Source: JAEUIV01 sp033763795
GTDB lineage: Bacteria; Planctomycetota; Phycisphaerae; Phycisphaerales; UBA1924
Reading direction: 5' to 3'
NCBI GenBank assembly: GCA_033763795.1
Contig: JANRJV010000013.1
Location: forward strand, 1-64,000
DNA: 64,000 nucleotides
Position 1 is the first letter of the stretch. The number at the start of each line of letters is the position of its first letter. The notes under the pieces are model-generated. The model searched no databases. It had not been told where the DNA came from and saw only the letters and a list, made by a program, of their open reading frames with translations. Made by a program: the position numbers and the translations under genes. Positions 1 to 9,502 of this stretch are shown here, in pieces.

Positions 1-1
1 G

Positions 2-217
2 GGCCTGCTCCCAGCCGGCTGGACGTTGACCAACACGCAGCACATTTCCGACGACGGCTCACGCATCTTCTGCCTCGCTACCGCGCCCGACAATTCCCAG
101 CGCGCCGTCATGCTCACGGGAACATTCCTGATCCCCGCGCCGGGCAGCGGCCTAGTCTTCGCCGCGCTCGCCCCCGCCGGTCTTCGCCGGCGTTCGCGCT
201 CCGCCTGGAACCGCTGA
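2..217 (+). CDS. C-terminal part of an exported protein with a PEP-CTERM-like sorting tail
   Basis: The frame is open to the left edge, so only the last ~71 residues are visible. They contain a GWTLTNTQHISDDGSRIFC stretch that resembles the GWTLT..GIS.DG..I repeats of HAF-repeat extracellular proteins. The end is IPAPGSG, a hydrophobic stretch and RRRSR, the layout of a PEP-CTERM-like sorting signal: motif, transmembrane helix, basic tail. The same layout ends the proteins at 18458-20206 and 41023-41790. By family knowledge such tails lead to export, trimming and retention at the cell envelope. Whether the missing part carries more HAF repeats cannot be judged. Confidence 0.7.
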   Translation, partial: GLLPAGWTLTNTQHISDDGSRIFCLATAPDNSQRAVMLTGTFLIPAPGSGLVFAALAPAGLRRRSRSAWNR

Positions 218-252
218 CCGGCGCAAGCGAACGCACCGCCGCCCCCGGGCGC

Positions 253-744
253 TCAGCGTGCCCGCAGCAGGACCGCCAGCACGTCATTCCCCTCAAACAG
301 CGTCAGCGTCGACTCGTTCGCGACGTACCGCTCCGCTTCCTCGAGCGCCCGCAGGAAGTCCCCCTCTAGCTTCATCAGCTCGGGCGGCCCCGCCATCTTC
401 GTGCTCACCGCGCCCGGCATGCGGAACTCGCCCCGCTCCAGACCCGCCGCGTCCAGCCTTCCCGAGAAGCGGTTGACCCCGGAAAACCCCGCGATCGACC
501 CGTCCGTCAGCACCGTGAAGCCGACGCTCCGCCCGGGCGTCTCGCCCTGCGGCACCGACAATCCCCGCAGCTTCTGCAGCGTCCACTCGCCCGCGATCGG
601 ACCCGGCCGCTCGTTCACGCCCGCCGCTCCGCCGCCGGTCGGCGCCTCCGCGCTCCCGCCGTTCGACCGGCAGCCCGCGCAAACCGCGAGCGCGACGACA
701 AGCACCGCGCCGGTCGACAACAGCCCCTGCCGCGACGTGAGCAT
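253..744 (-). CDS. META-domain (HslJ-like) lipoprotein
   Basis: The 163-residue protein starts with a signal peptide and a lipobox VCAGC, with Cys25 as the predicted lipidated residue. After a Gly/Ala-rich linker comes a META domain of about 110 residues. It opens with GEWTLQKLRG, has the FSGVNRFSGRL core, then the STKMAGPPELMKLEGDFLRAL segment typical of HslJ-type proteins. META proteins are small envelope proteins of unclear function, linked in E. coli HslJ to heat and novobiocin tolerance. The gene lies 49 bp downstream of rpsG on the same strand and may be read through from the ribosomal transcript. The family call is firm; the role is unknown. Confidence 0.8.
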   Translation of the reverse strand: MLTSRQGLLSTGAVLVVALAVCAGCRSNGGSAEAPTGGGAAGVNERPGPIAGEWTLQKLRGLSVPQGETPGRSVGFTVLTDGSIAGFSGVNRFSGRLDAAGLERGEFRMPGAVSTKMAGPPELMKLEGDFLRALEEAERYVANESTLTLFEGNDVLAVLLRAR

Positions 745-793
745 GGATGAACTCCGTTGAGGAGGCCCGTATCGACCCGGGCGGACCCCGCGA

Positions 794-1288
794 TCAATAC
801 GCGTAGTGCGCGAACGCCTTGTTCGCGTCGGCCATTCGGTGCGTCTGCTCGCGGATGCCCATCGCCTTGCCCTCGCCCTTGGCCGCGGCGATCAGCTCGT
901 CCGCCAGACGCAGGGACATGGGCTTGCCGCCCTCGCCCCGGCAGCTGTCGATGATCCACCGGAACGCCAGGCTCTGCTGACGACGGTCGCTGACCGGGAT
1001 CGGAACCTGATAGTTGGCACCGCCGACGCGCTTCGAGCGCACCTCGACCCGAGGCTTGACGTTGTTCACGGCCCGGTCGAACACCACGATCGCCTCCTTG
1101 GGGGCGTTCGGGTCCGTCTCCTTCTCCAAACGGCGCTGGATCTCGTCCATCGCGTCGTACACGACCCGCTCCGCGACCGCCTTCTTGCCGTCGCGCATCA
1201 CGCAGTTGACGAAACGCGAAAGGACGCGGTTGTTGAACCGCGGATCGGGGCGGAGCTGCTCGTTGGACTTCGTGAATCGACCGGCCAT
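794..1288 (-). CDS. rpsG: 30S ribosomal protein S7
   Basis: The protein (164 residues from the chosen ATG) is S7, which nucleates assembly of the 30S head and binds the 3' domain of 16S rRNA. Recognisable segments are the N-terminal MAGRF start, RFVNCVMRDGKKAVAERVVY, the PRVEVRSKRVGGANYQVP region and the end ADANKAFAHYAY. The reading frame continues upstream, but the ATG at 1288 has AGGAG in front and matches the usual S7 N-terminus. It follows rpsL by 137 bp in the usual str order. fusA and tuf, which often follow, are absent; a lipoprotein gene is next. Confidence 0.97.
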   Translation of the reverse strand: MAGRFTKSNEQLRPDPRFNNRVLSRFVNCVMRDGKKAVAERVVYDAMDEIQRRLEKETDPNAPKEAIVVFDRAVNNVKPRVEVRSKRVGGANYQVPIPVSDRRQQSLAFRWIIDSCRGEGGKPMSLRLADELIAAAKGEGKAMGIREQTHRMADANKAFAHYAY

Positions 1289-1425
1289 GTCTGTCTCCTG
1301 GCTCATCCGTCCGGCGGCCACCCGCCGGACCATCTGTTCACCCCGCACCACCGGCCCGGCGACACGGGATTACTTGCCTGCGCCGGACGCACCACGCGCC
1401 CCGGCGACCATAAGCTTCCGATGAT

Positions 1426-1827
<402 letters not shown>

Positions 1828-1931
1828 GGTCGGGTTTGCTGCGGGCCCGCGGCCGGGAGGCGTCGCGGGTCGGGGTCGGTTGTCGGGCGTCAGTACGGAA
1901 GCGTCGCCACCCACCTGATGGCGAGCCGAGA

Positions 1932-1959
1932 AGTGTAGCGGGGTCCGAACGAAACGCAA
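1932..1959 (-). promoter_or_regulatory. Candidate promoter for rpsL-rpsG
   Basis: On the minus strand TTGCGT (1954-1959) and TACACT (1932-1937) are separated by 16 bp, a plausible housekeeping promoter. Transcription would start near 1925 and give a leader of about 100 nt before rpsL. Prediction by eye only. Confidence 0.5.
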
Positions 1960-1998
1960 CCACCCGTCTTTTCATCACCGCAATACGGTGTTCGGGAT

Positions 1999-4443
1999 GT
2001 GGTCGGATCGGGCAAACCATCTCTTCCGGGTACCATCGACTTCCCTGTCGGTGTTCTGGGAGGTCCGACCGCCTTGAGACGGGAGGGTGCCAAGCCAGCC
2101 GCCGGACAGCTCGATCCCGACCGGACGAGCTCTCTGTCGCCGCACGCGGCCAGTCCCGGCCCGGTCTCCCCGACGGTCGGACTCCTCGCCCGCCCTCAAG
2201 AGCCCGCCGGCCCCAACCAGGGCTTCCCGAACATTCCCAATTACCGCATCCTCCGCAAGCTCTCCGAGGGCGGCATGGGCGTCGTCTATCACGCCATCAA
2301 GCTCGCCGACGTCCCGTGGTTCCAGCGAGAGGTCGCAGTGAAGGTCATCCGCGCCGGCCAGTTCACCCCCGAGGCGCTCGACCGGTTCAAGCTCGAGTGC
2401 CGCATCCTCCAGCAGGTCGACGCCCACCGCGGCATCGCCACCATCTTCGACGCGGGCGAGTACACGCACGGCCCGGGAGACGTCCGCCCGTACTTCTCGA
2501 TGCAGTACATCCCCGGGAGCCGCAACCTCCGCACCTACGCCACTCAGGCCGATCTGAGCCTCTCGGACCGGCTCGAGCTGCTCGCCCAGGTGTGCGACGC
2601 CGTCGCCGCCGCCCACGAAAAAGGCGTCATCCATCTCGACCTCAAGCCCTCGAACATCCTCGTTGATCCGTACGGCTGCCCCGTCGTCGTCGACTTCGGG
2701 GTCGCCCGCGCCGCGGGCTTCGTCAGCGAAACAGACCCGGACGTCGTCGTCGGTACCGCGCAGTACATGGCGCCCGAGCAGGCCGCCGGCTCAGCCGGAT
2801 CGCTGACCCAGCGCTGCGATGTCTACGCCCTGGGCCTCGTCTGCTACGAGATCCTCACCGGGCGGCTCCCCTACAAGGTCGAGGCACGCGCCCGGGCCGA
2901 CCTCGCGGACTCGATCCGCCGGGCGCGCGTCGCGCTCCCCCGCACCCATCAGGTCGACATCCCGCCGCTCGCCGAGGCCGCCGTCATGCACGCCCTCGAG
3001 AAGCAGCCCGAGCAGCGCGCCTCATCCGCCAGCGAGCTGGCCCGCCGTCTCCGCGAAGCGCGCGAGTCTCTCCGCGACCAGCACACCATCGAGCGCGTTC
3101 GTGCCGAGAACACGCTCCTCCGGGCCCGCCGGTGGCTCAGCGCAAGGCTGGGCACCGCCCTCGCCGCGGCCGCCATCCTCGCCCTCATCGTTAGCGAGGC
3201 CGTCGTCCTGCCGCTGGTGTACCTCACGCCGCTCCACAAGCTGACCGTTCACGCCCTCACGCGCCTCCCGGCGCCGCGGTTCGTCGGCGAGCTCGAGGAG
3301 CAGGTCCTGATCGCCATCACCGACCTGAGCGACATGGAAGCTCTCGCCCGCCGCGAGGCAATCGCGGGCGTCTCTCACGACGCGGCCTGGACATACCGGC
3401 CGCTCCACGCCGCGCTCATCCGCCGCCTGATCGAGGCCCGGCCCGCCGCCATCGCGTTCGACTTCACCTTCGCGGGCGAGCGACCAGGAGACCAGGCGCT
3501 CGCCGCCGCGATCGCCGACGCCCGGCAGGCCGACATCCCCGTGTTGGCCGTGGAACCCGCCTGGTCATACGCCGGCACCGAGGGCTCGCCCACCAGCCCC
3601 GCACTGATCCGCGCCGGACTCGCGCGAGCTCCGGCCACCGCGACCTTCGACTTCACCAACACCGCCGCAGTCGAGCTCGCCGTCCGCCACCCCGAACAGA
3701 AGGTGCAGCCCAGCCTGGCCCTGCTCACCTACGCGCTCTCGCTCACCCCCGCAGCACCCATCTTCGAACTCGACGCCGAAGCCGTCGACCTGCTCGTCGG
3801 CTCGTCCGCCGCCAGCGGCTTGTCCAGGCGCCCCGTCGGCTACGTCGACCTTGTCGAACGCGCCGATTCGCAGGCCGGCATCCAGGTGGGCGCGCAGATC
3901 GCCGTGCTCGACGTCATCCTCCCGCCCGAGCCGGTCTTCACCCGCCGCACCTCGGACTACGAGGGCGTCATGAACATGCCCGCCGGCCAGTTGGCGCAGC
4001 TCGTCCAGGGCAAGACCGTCTTCATCGCCAACCTCAAGCAGGACGTCGACCGCCACCAGCTCGGCGGGGGCCGCACCGTCCCCGGCGTCTACGCCCCGAT
4101 GGCGGCGCTGGACAACCTGCGCCGGGGTGTCGCGCTCCGCTCCTACCTGCCGGTCCTGCACCTGTCGCTCGTGGTGCTCGCCGCCGCCGTCGGCGTCGCG
4201 CTCGGGGCCCTCTCCTGGCGACCCGGCTCTTTCGTGCGCAGAGCCTGCGCGAGCTGGATCTTCACCACAGCTTGCATTGTCACGATTTCAATAGTCTTAT
4301 TCACCTGGCGTTTCATCGTCGTGGACCCGGTCGTACTCTCGGGGGTGGTCCTCGTTTCCATGACCTTGGCGCTGATCGTCCGCAATCTCGCCGACATCGG
4401 AGTTCCGGGGTTGCGCGAATCACTCTCAACGGAGCGTGCATGA
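1999..4443 (+). CDS. Membrane Ser/Thr protein kinase with CHASE2 sensor domain
   Basis: The 814-residue protein has an N-terminal Hanks-type kinase domain (about 80-350): glycine loop LSEGGMGVVY, Lys115 in VAVK, helix-C Glu in FKLEC, catalytic loop IHLDLKPSN (212-219), DFG at 232-234 and APE at 258-260. The usual HRD is HLD, so it is a non-RD kinase, but the catalytic Asp214 is present. A transmembrane helix (385-409) leads to a CHASE2 domain (about 411-708), an extracytoplasmic sensor module, followed by three more membrane helices. Expected topology: cytoplasmic kinase, outside sensor. The GTG start is tentative; a 5-bp hairpin (1976-1990) precedes it. The stop overlaps the next gene by ATGA, so the lipoprotein is translationally coupled and probably part of the same pathway. 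Confidence 0.9.
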   Translation: MVGSGKPSLPGTIDFPVGVLGGPTALRREGAKPAAGQLDPDRTSSLSPHAASPGPVSPTVGLLARPQEPAGPNQGFPNIPNYRILRKLSEGGMGVVYHAIKLADVPWFQREVAVKVIRAGQFTPEALDRFKLECRILQQVDAHRGIATIFDAGEYTHGPGDVRPYFSMQYIPGSRNLRTYATQADLSLSDRLELLAQVCDAVAAAHEKGVIHLDLKPSNILVDPYGCPVVVDFGVARAAGFVSETDPDVVVGTAQYMAPEQAAGSAGSLTQRCDVYALGLVCYEILTGRLPYKVEARARADLADSIRRARVALPRTHQVDIPPLAEAAVMHALEKQPEQRASSASELARRLREARESLRDQHTIERVRAENTLLRARRWLSARLGTALAAAAILALIVSEAVVLPLVYLTPLHKLTVHALTRLPAPRFVGELEEQVLIAITDLSDMEALARREAIAGVSHDAAWTYRPLHAALIRRLIEARPAAIAFDFTFAGERPGDQALAAAIADARQADIPVLAVEPAWSYAGTEGSPTSPALIRAGLARAPATATFDFTNTAAVELAVRHPEQKVQPSLALLTYALSLTPAAPIFELDAEAVDLLVGSSAASGLSRRPVGYVDLVERADSQAGIQVGAQIAVLDVILPPEPVFTRRTSDYEGVMNMPAGQLAQLVQGKTVFIANLKQDVDRHQLGGGRTVPGVYAPMAALDNLRRGVALRSYLPVLHLSLVVLAAAVGVALGALSWRPGSFVRRACASWIFTTACIVTISIVLFTWRFIVVDPVVLSGVVLVSMTLALIVRNLADIGVPGLRESLSTERA

Positions 4444-5252
4444 AGCCTCGCACTTTTTGCGTTGCCGGCCTGGCCGGCATGATGGCCCTGTCCACGGGCT
4501 GCCGCACGACGTCGAGTTCCAGCGGCGACCCCCCGGCCCGGGAGTCACCGCGTTTCGCAACGCTGAGCTTGCAGCGGGAAAAGGTTCGCCAGGCAGGCAC
4601 GGTTGCTCCCACCGCGTTCCGGCTTGAATCGGACCTCCCCGGCCTCCCCGTCGGGCAGCCCGTCACTTCTCCGAACGAACTCGTCTCGATCGAGCACACG
4701 GAGCCCGACCCCCGGCAACGCCGCCAGTTCGACGTTTTCTTCGGCGGGCTCGACCTCCAGGGGAAAGACGACACGCTCAGCGGCCCGCTCCTCAAGGGCG
4801 AAGGAGCCCTGCGGAACGCGGACCCCGAATGGCAGGTCGTGTCCGGCTTCGCGATGATCCGCGGCTGGCGCCCCCGCTCCCGCACCAACCGTGTCACCAC
4901 CGCCTCGAACGGGACCATGTTCTTCGTGCAGATCGATCGCTCGGGCACGGACACCGACGAAGCCGACGATGTCCACCGGATCGCCCTGCTCGAGCTGACC
5001 GACCCGAGCCACCCGCTCAACTTCTACCTCCGCCAGGGCGCGCCGGACGGCCCGCCCGACGACATCACGGGACGGAATCCGGACTTCACGCTCAAAGACC
5101 AGCGCACGTTCGTCGAAGTGGTGATGCGGGACGGCAGCATCAAGTTCGACGGCCCGTACAACCTCGACGACCCCGCAGACCCGGACGCCGTGGAGCTCGC
5201 CACGCTCGTGAAGGCGAAGTCCGAGAGCAAGCTCGGCAGACTGTTGCAATGA
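4440..5252 (+). CDS. Lipoprotein coupled to the CHASE2 kinase, paralogue of the next gene
   Basis: The 270-residue protein begins with a signal peptide and lipobox LSTGC (Cys21), so it should be a lipidated envelope protein. Its core (about 121-181) is almost the same as that of the next gene: LRNADPEWQVVSGFAMIRGW, then RTNRVTTASNGT.FF.QID, DEADD and a later PPDD. I recognise no family. The ATG overlaps the kinase stop (ATGA, 4440-4443) and has GGAG in front. The genes therefore form a kinase-lipoprotein unit, and the lipoprotein might be a ligand-binding partner of the CHASE2 domain; that role is an inference from context only. Confidence 0.85.
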   Translation: MKPRTFCVAGLAGMMALSTGCRTTSSSSGDPPARESPRFATLSLQREKVRQAGTVAPTAFRLESDLPGLPVGQPVTSPNELVSIEHTEPDPRQRRQFDVFFGGLDLQGKDDTLSGPLLKGEGALRNADPEWQVVSGFAMIRGWRPRSRTNRVTTASNGTMFFVQIDRSGTDTDEADDVHRIALLELTDPSHPLNFYLRQGAPDGPPDDITGRNPDFTLKDQRTFVEVVMRDGSIKFDGPYNLDDPADPDAVELATLVKAKSESKLGRLLQ

Positions 5253-5463
5253 ACCAGGCTGGGCCCGGCGGGGACCAGGCGTCACACCACAAAAGACCCG
5301 CCGGACAGCTGCGAGTCCGCAACCTCGCCGACTTCCAAGGGGCCGGGTCACCGCCTCCACTCATTCCAGAACCGGCGCTCCGTCGATCGGGGTCGCGCGA
5401 CGCGTCGCCGGGAGCCGCCCGCAGATGCACAGACCGCTCGCAAAGTCGAAAGGAAATCCTCCC

Positions 5464-6240
5464 ATGGCCGTTCGCCCGCCTCTTCGCCTCTGCATCCTCG
5501 CCACGCTCGCCTGCCTTTTCCCCGGCCACTGGTCCGTTGACGCCCGGGCCCAGCAGCAGAACCAAGCTCAGATCCTCGGGCAAGACAGGTCGGGGTTGAA
5601 AGCGCGACGAACGCAGATATCTCAGGTCACCGTCGGGCAGACCATCAAGAGTCGCGAAGATCTGGTCGTGATCGACAACGAAGAATCCGACATGTCCGGG
5701 CGCCGCAAGTTCCGGGTGCTCTTCGGATCGCTCACTCCCGAGGGTAATTCATGCGCCGACGATCCCGCTGCTTGCAGCGAGGCGGAAGGCGTTCTTCGCA
5801 ACGCCGATCCGGAGTGGCAGGTGGTCTCCGGGTTCGCCATGATCCGAGGCTGGCGCCCCCGCGCGCGGACCAACCGCGTCACGACCGCTTCCAACGGCAC
5901 CACGTTCTTCATCCAGATCGACCAGAACAACACACCCGCCGACGAGGCCGACGACATCCAGCGAATCGTGCTCGTCGAGATCAGCGACGGCGAAGCCCTC
6001 AAGATCTACGAGCGCAAGGGCGCTGTGAACGACCCTCCGGATGACCTCACCAGCGAGCCCGTGCTCCGAGAGCTGTCCGATCCCTTCACCTTTGTTGAGG
6101 TCACCCGCGACGCCAATGGAAATGTCGTCGTGTCGCAGCCCATGGCTTTCCCCGCGGTGCCGGGCGCCGACGAGGCTTCCCAGCTCAGGAAGCTGGTCAA
6201 AAAGACCCTCGCCCGCCCGCTCGCCAAGGACCTCGACTGA
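5464..6240 (+). CDS. Exported paralogue of the upstream lipoprotein
   Basis: The 258-residue protein has a signal peptide, apparently cut near DARA/QQQ, and no lipobox Cys, so it should be released or periplasmic rather than lipidated. Residues 108-168 repeat the block of the upstream protein: LRNADPEWQVVSGFAMIRGW, RTNRVTTASNGTTFFIQID, DEADD, and later PPDD. The ATG at 5464 follows AAAGGA; the longer reading frame start at 5425 is less likely. A 211-bp spacer separates it from its paralogue, so it may have its own promoter. The pair looks like a duplication in which one copy is membrane-bound and one is soluble. Function unknown. Confidence 0.82.
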   Translation: MAVRPPLRLCILATLACLFPGHWSVDARAQQQNQAQILGQDRSGLKARRTQISQVTVGQTIKSREDLVVIDNEESDMSGRRKFRVLFGSLTPEGNSCADDPAACSEAEGVLRNADPEWQVVSGFAMIRGWRPRARTNRVTTASNGTTFFIQIDQNNTPADEADDIQRIVLVEISDGEALKIYERKGAVNDPPDDLTSEPVLRELSDPFTFVEVTRDANGNVVVSQPMAFPAVPGADEASQLRKLVKKTLARPLAKDLD

Positions 6241-6267
6241 CCGGCCGACGGCCCCGCCGCTGCCGCT

Positions 6268-8091
6268 TCACTCCACCGTGACGCTCTTGGCGAGGTTCCG
6301 CGGCTTGTCCACGTCGTGGCCCCGCAGCTTCGCCGCGTGGCACGCCAGCAGCTGTAGCGGAACCACCGTCAGCAGCGGGCTCAGCGGGTCCGAGATCGGC
6401 GGGATGTAGAAAACGTCGTCCGCGTACTTGCGGATCGCGTCGTCCCCCTCCGTCGCCACCGCGATCACGCGCCCGCCACGCGCCTTCACCTGCTCGATGT
6501 TGAGCATCACCTTGTCGTACTGCGGCCCCTTGTTCGCGATGAACACCGCCGGCATCCCGTCGTTGATCAGCGCGATCGGGCCGTGCTTGATCTCCGCCGC
6601 CGGCATCCCCTCAGCGTGGATGTACGAGATCTCCTTCAGCTTCAGCGCGCCCTCGAGCGCGACCGGATAGTTGTAGCCCCGGCCCAGGAACAGCCAGTTC
6701 TCCATCCGGCAGTACTTCTCCGCCACGCGGCGGACGTGCTCGGCCTCGCCCAGCGCCCGCTCGATCAGCTCGGGAACCCGCGTCAGTTCTTCCAGCATCA
6801 GCTCGCACGCGTCCACCGACATGTACCGACGCCGCGCCAGGAACAGACTGATCAGCGAAAGCACCATCACCTGGCCAGTGAACGCCTTGGTCGAAGCCAC
6901 CCCGATCTCCGGACCCACCCGCAGGTACACGCCCGCGTCCGTCTCCCGCGCGATCGACGAGCCGACCACGTTCACGACGCCCAGCGTCAGGGCCCCGCGC
7001 TCTTTCGCCTCCCGCAGCGCCGCCAGGGTGTCGGCCGTCTCGCCCGACTGGCTCACCGCCAACAGCACCGTCCCGTCCACGATGATGGGGTTGCGGTAGC
7101 GGAACTCGCTGGCGTACTCCACCTTTGCCGGGATTTTCGCAAGGTCCTCGATCAGGTACTGGCCGATCATCGCCGCGTGATACGCCGTCCCCTGCCCCGT
7201 CAGCACGAACTGCCGCGCCCGCACCAGGTCCCGCGCGAAACTCGCCACGCCGCCCAGCACCACCTGCCCCGAATGCTCGTCGACCCGGCCGCTCATCGTC
7301 GTCCGCAGCGCCTCGGGCTGCTCGAAGATCTCTTTCATCATGAACGTGTCGAACGCCCCAAGCTCGATCTGCTCCAGCTCCATCTCGAGCTGGCGCACCC
7401 GCGGCGTCACCGGCACGTTGTTCAGCGTCGACGTCCGGAATCCCTCCCGGGTCATCTTGCAGACCTGGTAGTCGTCCAGCTCGAACACCTGAGTCGTGTG
7501 CGCCACGATCGCCGAAGCGTCGGACGCCACGATGAACTCCTTGTCCCCGATCCCAACGATCAGCGGCGAGCCCTTCCGCGCCGCTACCATCGTGTCGGGC
7601 TCCCTCTCGCAGATCACCGCGATCGCGTACGCCCCGCGCACCTCGCGTAGCGCGCTCTGAACGGCACGTTCGAGGTCGCCGTCGTACAGCTCCCCGATCA
7701 GCATCGCCAGCACCTCGGTGTCCGTATCCGAGGTAAACCGGTGGCCCTTCTCCTGCAGATAGGTCTTCAGCGGCGCGTAGTTCTCGATCGTCCCGTTGTG
7801 GATGATCGCGATCCCGCTCCGGTCGTCGCGGTGCGGGTGAGCGTTGCGCTCGGAGACGTCGCCGTGCGTGGCCCAGCGCGTGTGCGCGATGCCCAGCGTC
7901 CCGCTCAGCGGCTTCGACGTGACGTGCTCCTCCAGCGATGCGACCCGGCCCACAGCCCGCGCGATCTTGAGTTCGGACCCCAGCACCGCCATGCCCGCCG
8001 AGTCGTATCCCCGGTACTCCAGACGCTTGAGCCCCTCAAGCAGCAGAGGCTGGGCGGGCTTGGAGCCGATATATGCCACGATTCCGCACAT
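6268..8091 (-). CDS. glmS: Glutamine-fructose-6-phosphate aminotransferase
   Basis: GlmS makes glucosamine-6-phosphate from fructose-6-phosphate and glutamine, the entry to UDP-GlcNAc. The 607-residue length matches the family. The protein starts MCGIVAYIG, with Cys2 as the glutaminase nucleophile, and has YRGYDSAGMA, TRWATHGD and the SIS-domain motifs (SQSGETADTL, LGRGYNYPVALEGALKLKEISY). It ends DKPRNLAKSVTVE as expected. The start is fixed because Cys2 must follow Met1; the frame extends 93 bp upstream without similarity. No glmS ribozyme-like sequence is apparent in the 150-bp leader. A truncated glmU at 31.2-32.0 kb acts later in the same pathway. Confidence 0.96.
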   Translation of the reverse strand: MCGIVAYIGSKPAQPLLLEGLKRLEYRGYDSAGMAVLGSELKIARAVGRVASLEEHVTSKPLSGTLGIAHTRWATHGDVSERNAHPHRDDRSGIAIIHNGTIENYAPLKTYLQEKGHRFTSDTDTEVLAMLIGELYDGDLERAVQSALREVRGAYAIAVICEREPDTMVAARKGSPLIVGIGDKEFIVASDASAIVAHTTQVFELDDYQVCKMTREGFRTSTLNNVPVTPRVRQLEMELEQIELGAFDTFMMKEIFEQPEALRTTMSGRVDEHSGQVVLGGVASFARDLVRARQFVLTGQGTAYHAAMIGQYLIEDLAKIPAKVEYASEFRYRNPIIVDGTVLLAVSQSGETADTLAALREAKERGALTLGVVNVVGSSIARETDAGVYLRVGPEIGVASTKAFTGQVMVLSLISLFLARRRYMSVDACELMLEELTRVPELIERALGEAEHVRRVAEKYCRMENWLFLGRGYNYPVALEGALKLKEISYIHAEGMPAAEIKHGPIALINDGMPAVFIANKGPQYDKVMLNIEQVKARGGRVIAVATEGDDAIRKYADDVFYIPPISDPLSPLLTVVPLQLLACHAAKLRGHDVDKPRNLAKSVTVE

Positions 8092-8241
8092 GCAGACTGT
8101 CCTCAGGGCCTGGAGCTGGGCCGAACCCCGCGTCCAAGCGGGTCCGCACCCGACAACAATAGTCAGGCGTCCTCGTCTACTCATCGGACCGTCGAGCGGT
8201 TCGCTCCCATCCGGATCTCCCTCGGACGCGGGGATCCGCCG

Positions 8242-9417
8242 CTACACCAGCGTCCGCGTGCCCGAAAACGCCTCTTCCACGAGGTTCAGGCCGCGGGCGA
8301 TCGCCAGTTCCAGGTCGGGGCAGACGTCCGCCGTGCGCAAGCCCTGCCCCGCCCCGGCTTCCCGCAACTGGTCCACCTGGGCCGGCGTCAACCCCGCCAG
8401 CACCAGCCTCCGGCCCTGGATCCCGAACCGTTGCAGAACCGCCCGCAGCTCCAGCGCCGAGTTGGGGTCCAGCCGGCTCACGTCGCCCAGATCCAAAATG
8501 ACCACCCGCGTGCGCTCCGGCAGACGGTCCGCCCACGACAGCAGGTCGGGCATCCGCTGCACGTCGCCCGCCCGCCGACGGTCCTTCTTGAGGTGATACA
8601 CCGCCAGGCCGTCAGGCAGCTCGAGCCCCGCCTCGCCGCCGACAAGGTCCGAAGGCTCGATCTCGACGATCGGCCGGCGCACATCCTGGTAGATGATCCA
8701 CAGCAGGAACAGCACGGGCGGGAACATCACCAGCTCCGCCCGCGCCTCGTAGATCAACGCCCCGAGCCCCGCCCCCAGGATGAACGATCCCAGGATCGAC
8801 GCCAGCAGCAGCAGCCGCCGGCCCGTCGGATGGTGCCGCACGCTGTGCACCAGCGCCCCCGCCGTCCCCGGAGGAAAGTCGCGCCGCTTGTCCGCGATCC
8901 ACAGGCAGAACTGCACCAGCTCCATCCCCAGGTCGGTCAGCACGCCCGTCACGTGCGTCGTCCGGACCACGCCGCTCGAGATCCGCGTGATCGTCGCGTT
9001 CTGCAGCCCCATCGCCGCCGCCGCGAAACCCGACAGCCAGAACAGCGCCGAGCCCGGCGTGTGCGCGGCGTGGTCCGCCAGCTCCACCGCCAGCGCGAAC
9101 GCCAGCAGCAGCACCACCTCGACCGCCATGGGCAGCACGTAGATCGACTGCCAGCGCTTCCGCCTCCCGATCTCCGTCGTTAGCCCCGAGACCGAGGCGC
9201 CCAGCAGGAACGTCGCCAGCAGATAGAGCGCATACCCCGCCAGCGTCCACTTCCCCTCCGCCACGTCGCGGCCCAGCGCCGCCGACGTCCCGGAGATGTG
9301 CGACGTCGCCGTCCCGCACGCGATCACCGACACGATGTTGGTGTACCCCGCGACCCACGCCAGAGTGATCGCCAGCCGGGCCTGCTGCGTGAAGGAATGC
9401 GCCTGAGCGACGAACAA
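8242..9417 (-). CDS. DUF1275 membrane protein fused to a C-terminal STAS domain
   Basis: Residues ~10-245 form a DUF1275 (YoaK-like) membrane domain with about six helices: LAWVAGYTNIVS near the start, TATSHISGTSAALG, and MGLQNATITRISSGVVRTTHVTGVLTDLG. Residues ~265-390 look like a STAS domain: VVILDLGDVSRLDPNSALEL, then RRLVLAGLTPAQVDQL and a final VEEAFSG. STAS domains are usually found on SulP anion transporters or as anti-sigma antagonists. In this one the DSSG phospho-Ser motif reads DPNS, so the Ser that would be phosphorylated is replaced or shifted. The start is a TTG and uncertain. Transported substrate unknown. Confidence 0.8.
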   Translation of the reverse strand: MFVAQAHSFTQQARLAITLAWVAGYTNIVSVIACGTATSHISGTSAALGRDVAEGKWTLAGYALYLLATFLLGASVSGLTTEIGRRKRWQSIYVLPMAVEVVLLLAFALAVELADHAAHTPGSALFWLSGFAAAAMGLQNATITRISSGVVRTTHVTGVLTDLGMELVQFCLWIADKRRDFPPGTAGALVHSVRHHPTGRRLLLLASILGSFILGAGLGALIYEARAELVMFPPVLFLLWIIYQDVRRPIVEIEPSDLVGGEAGLELPDGLAVYHLKKDRRRAGDVQRMPDLLSWADRLPERTRVVILDLGDVSRLDPNSALELRAVLQRFGIQGRRLVLAGLTPAQVDQLREAGAGQGLRTADVCPDLELAIARGLNLVEEAFSGTRTLV

Positions 9418-9502
9418 CCGGCCGATTCCGCGCTCGTGAGGTCCAACTCAGTCGACAAGCAGTCTAGCGCCGCGCCGGCGCCCTCCCCCATACCATCGGC
9501 TC

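Noticed and set aside
8092..8241. Possible glmS ribozyme in the glmS leader
   Set aside because: No recognisable core in 150 bp; this ribozyme is mainly known from Firmicutes.
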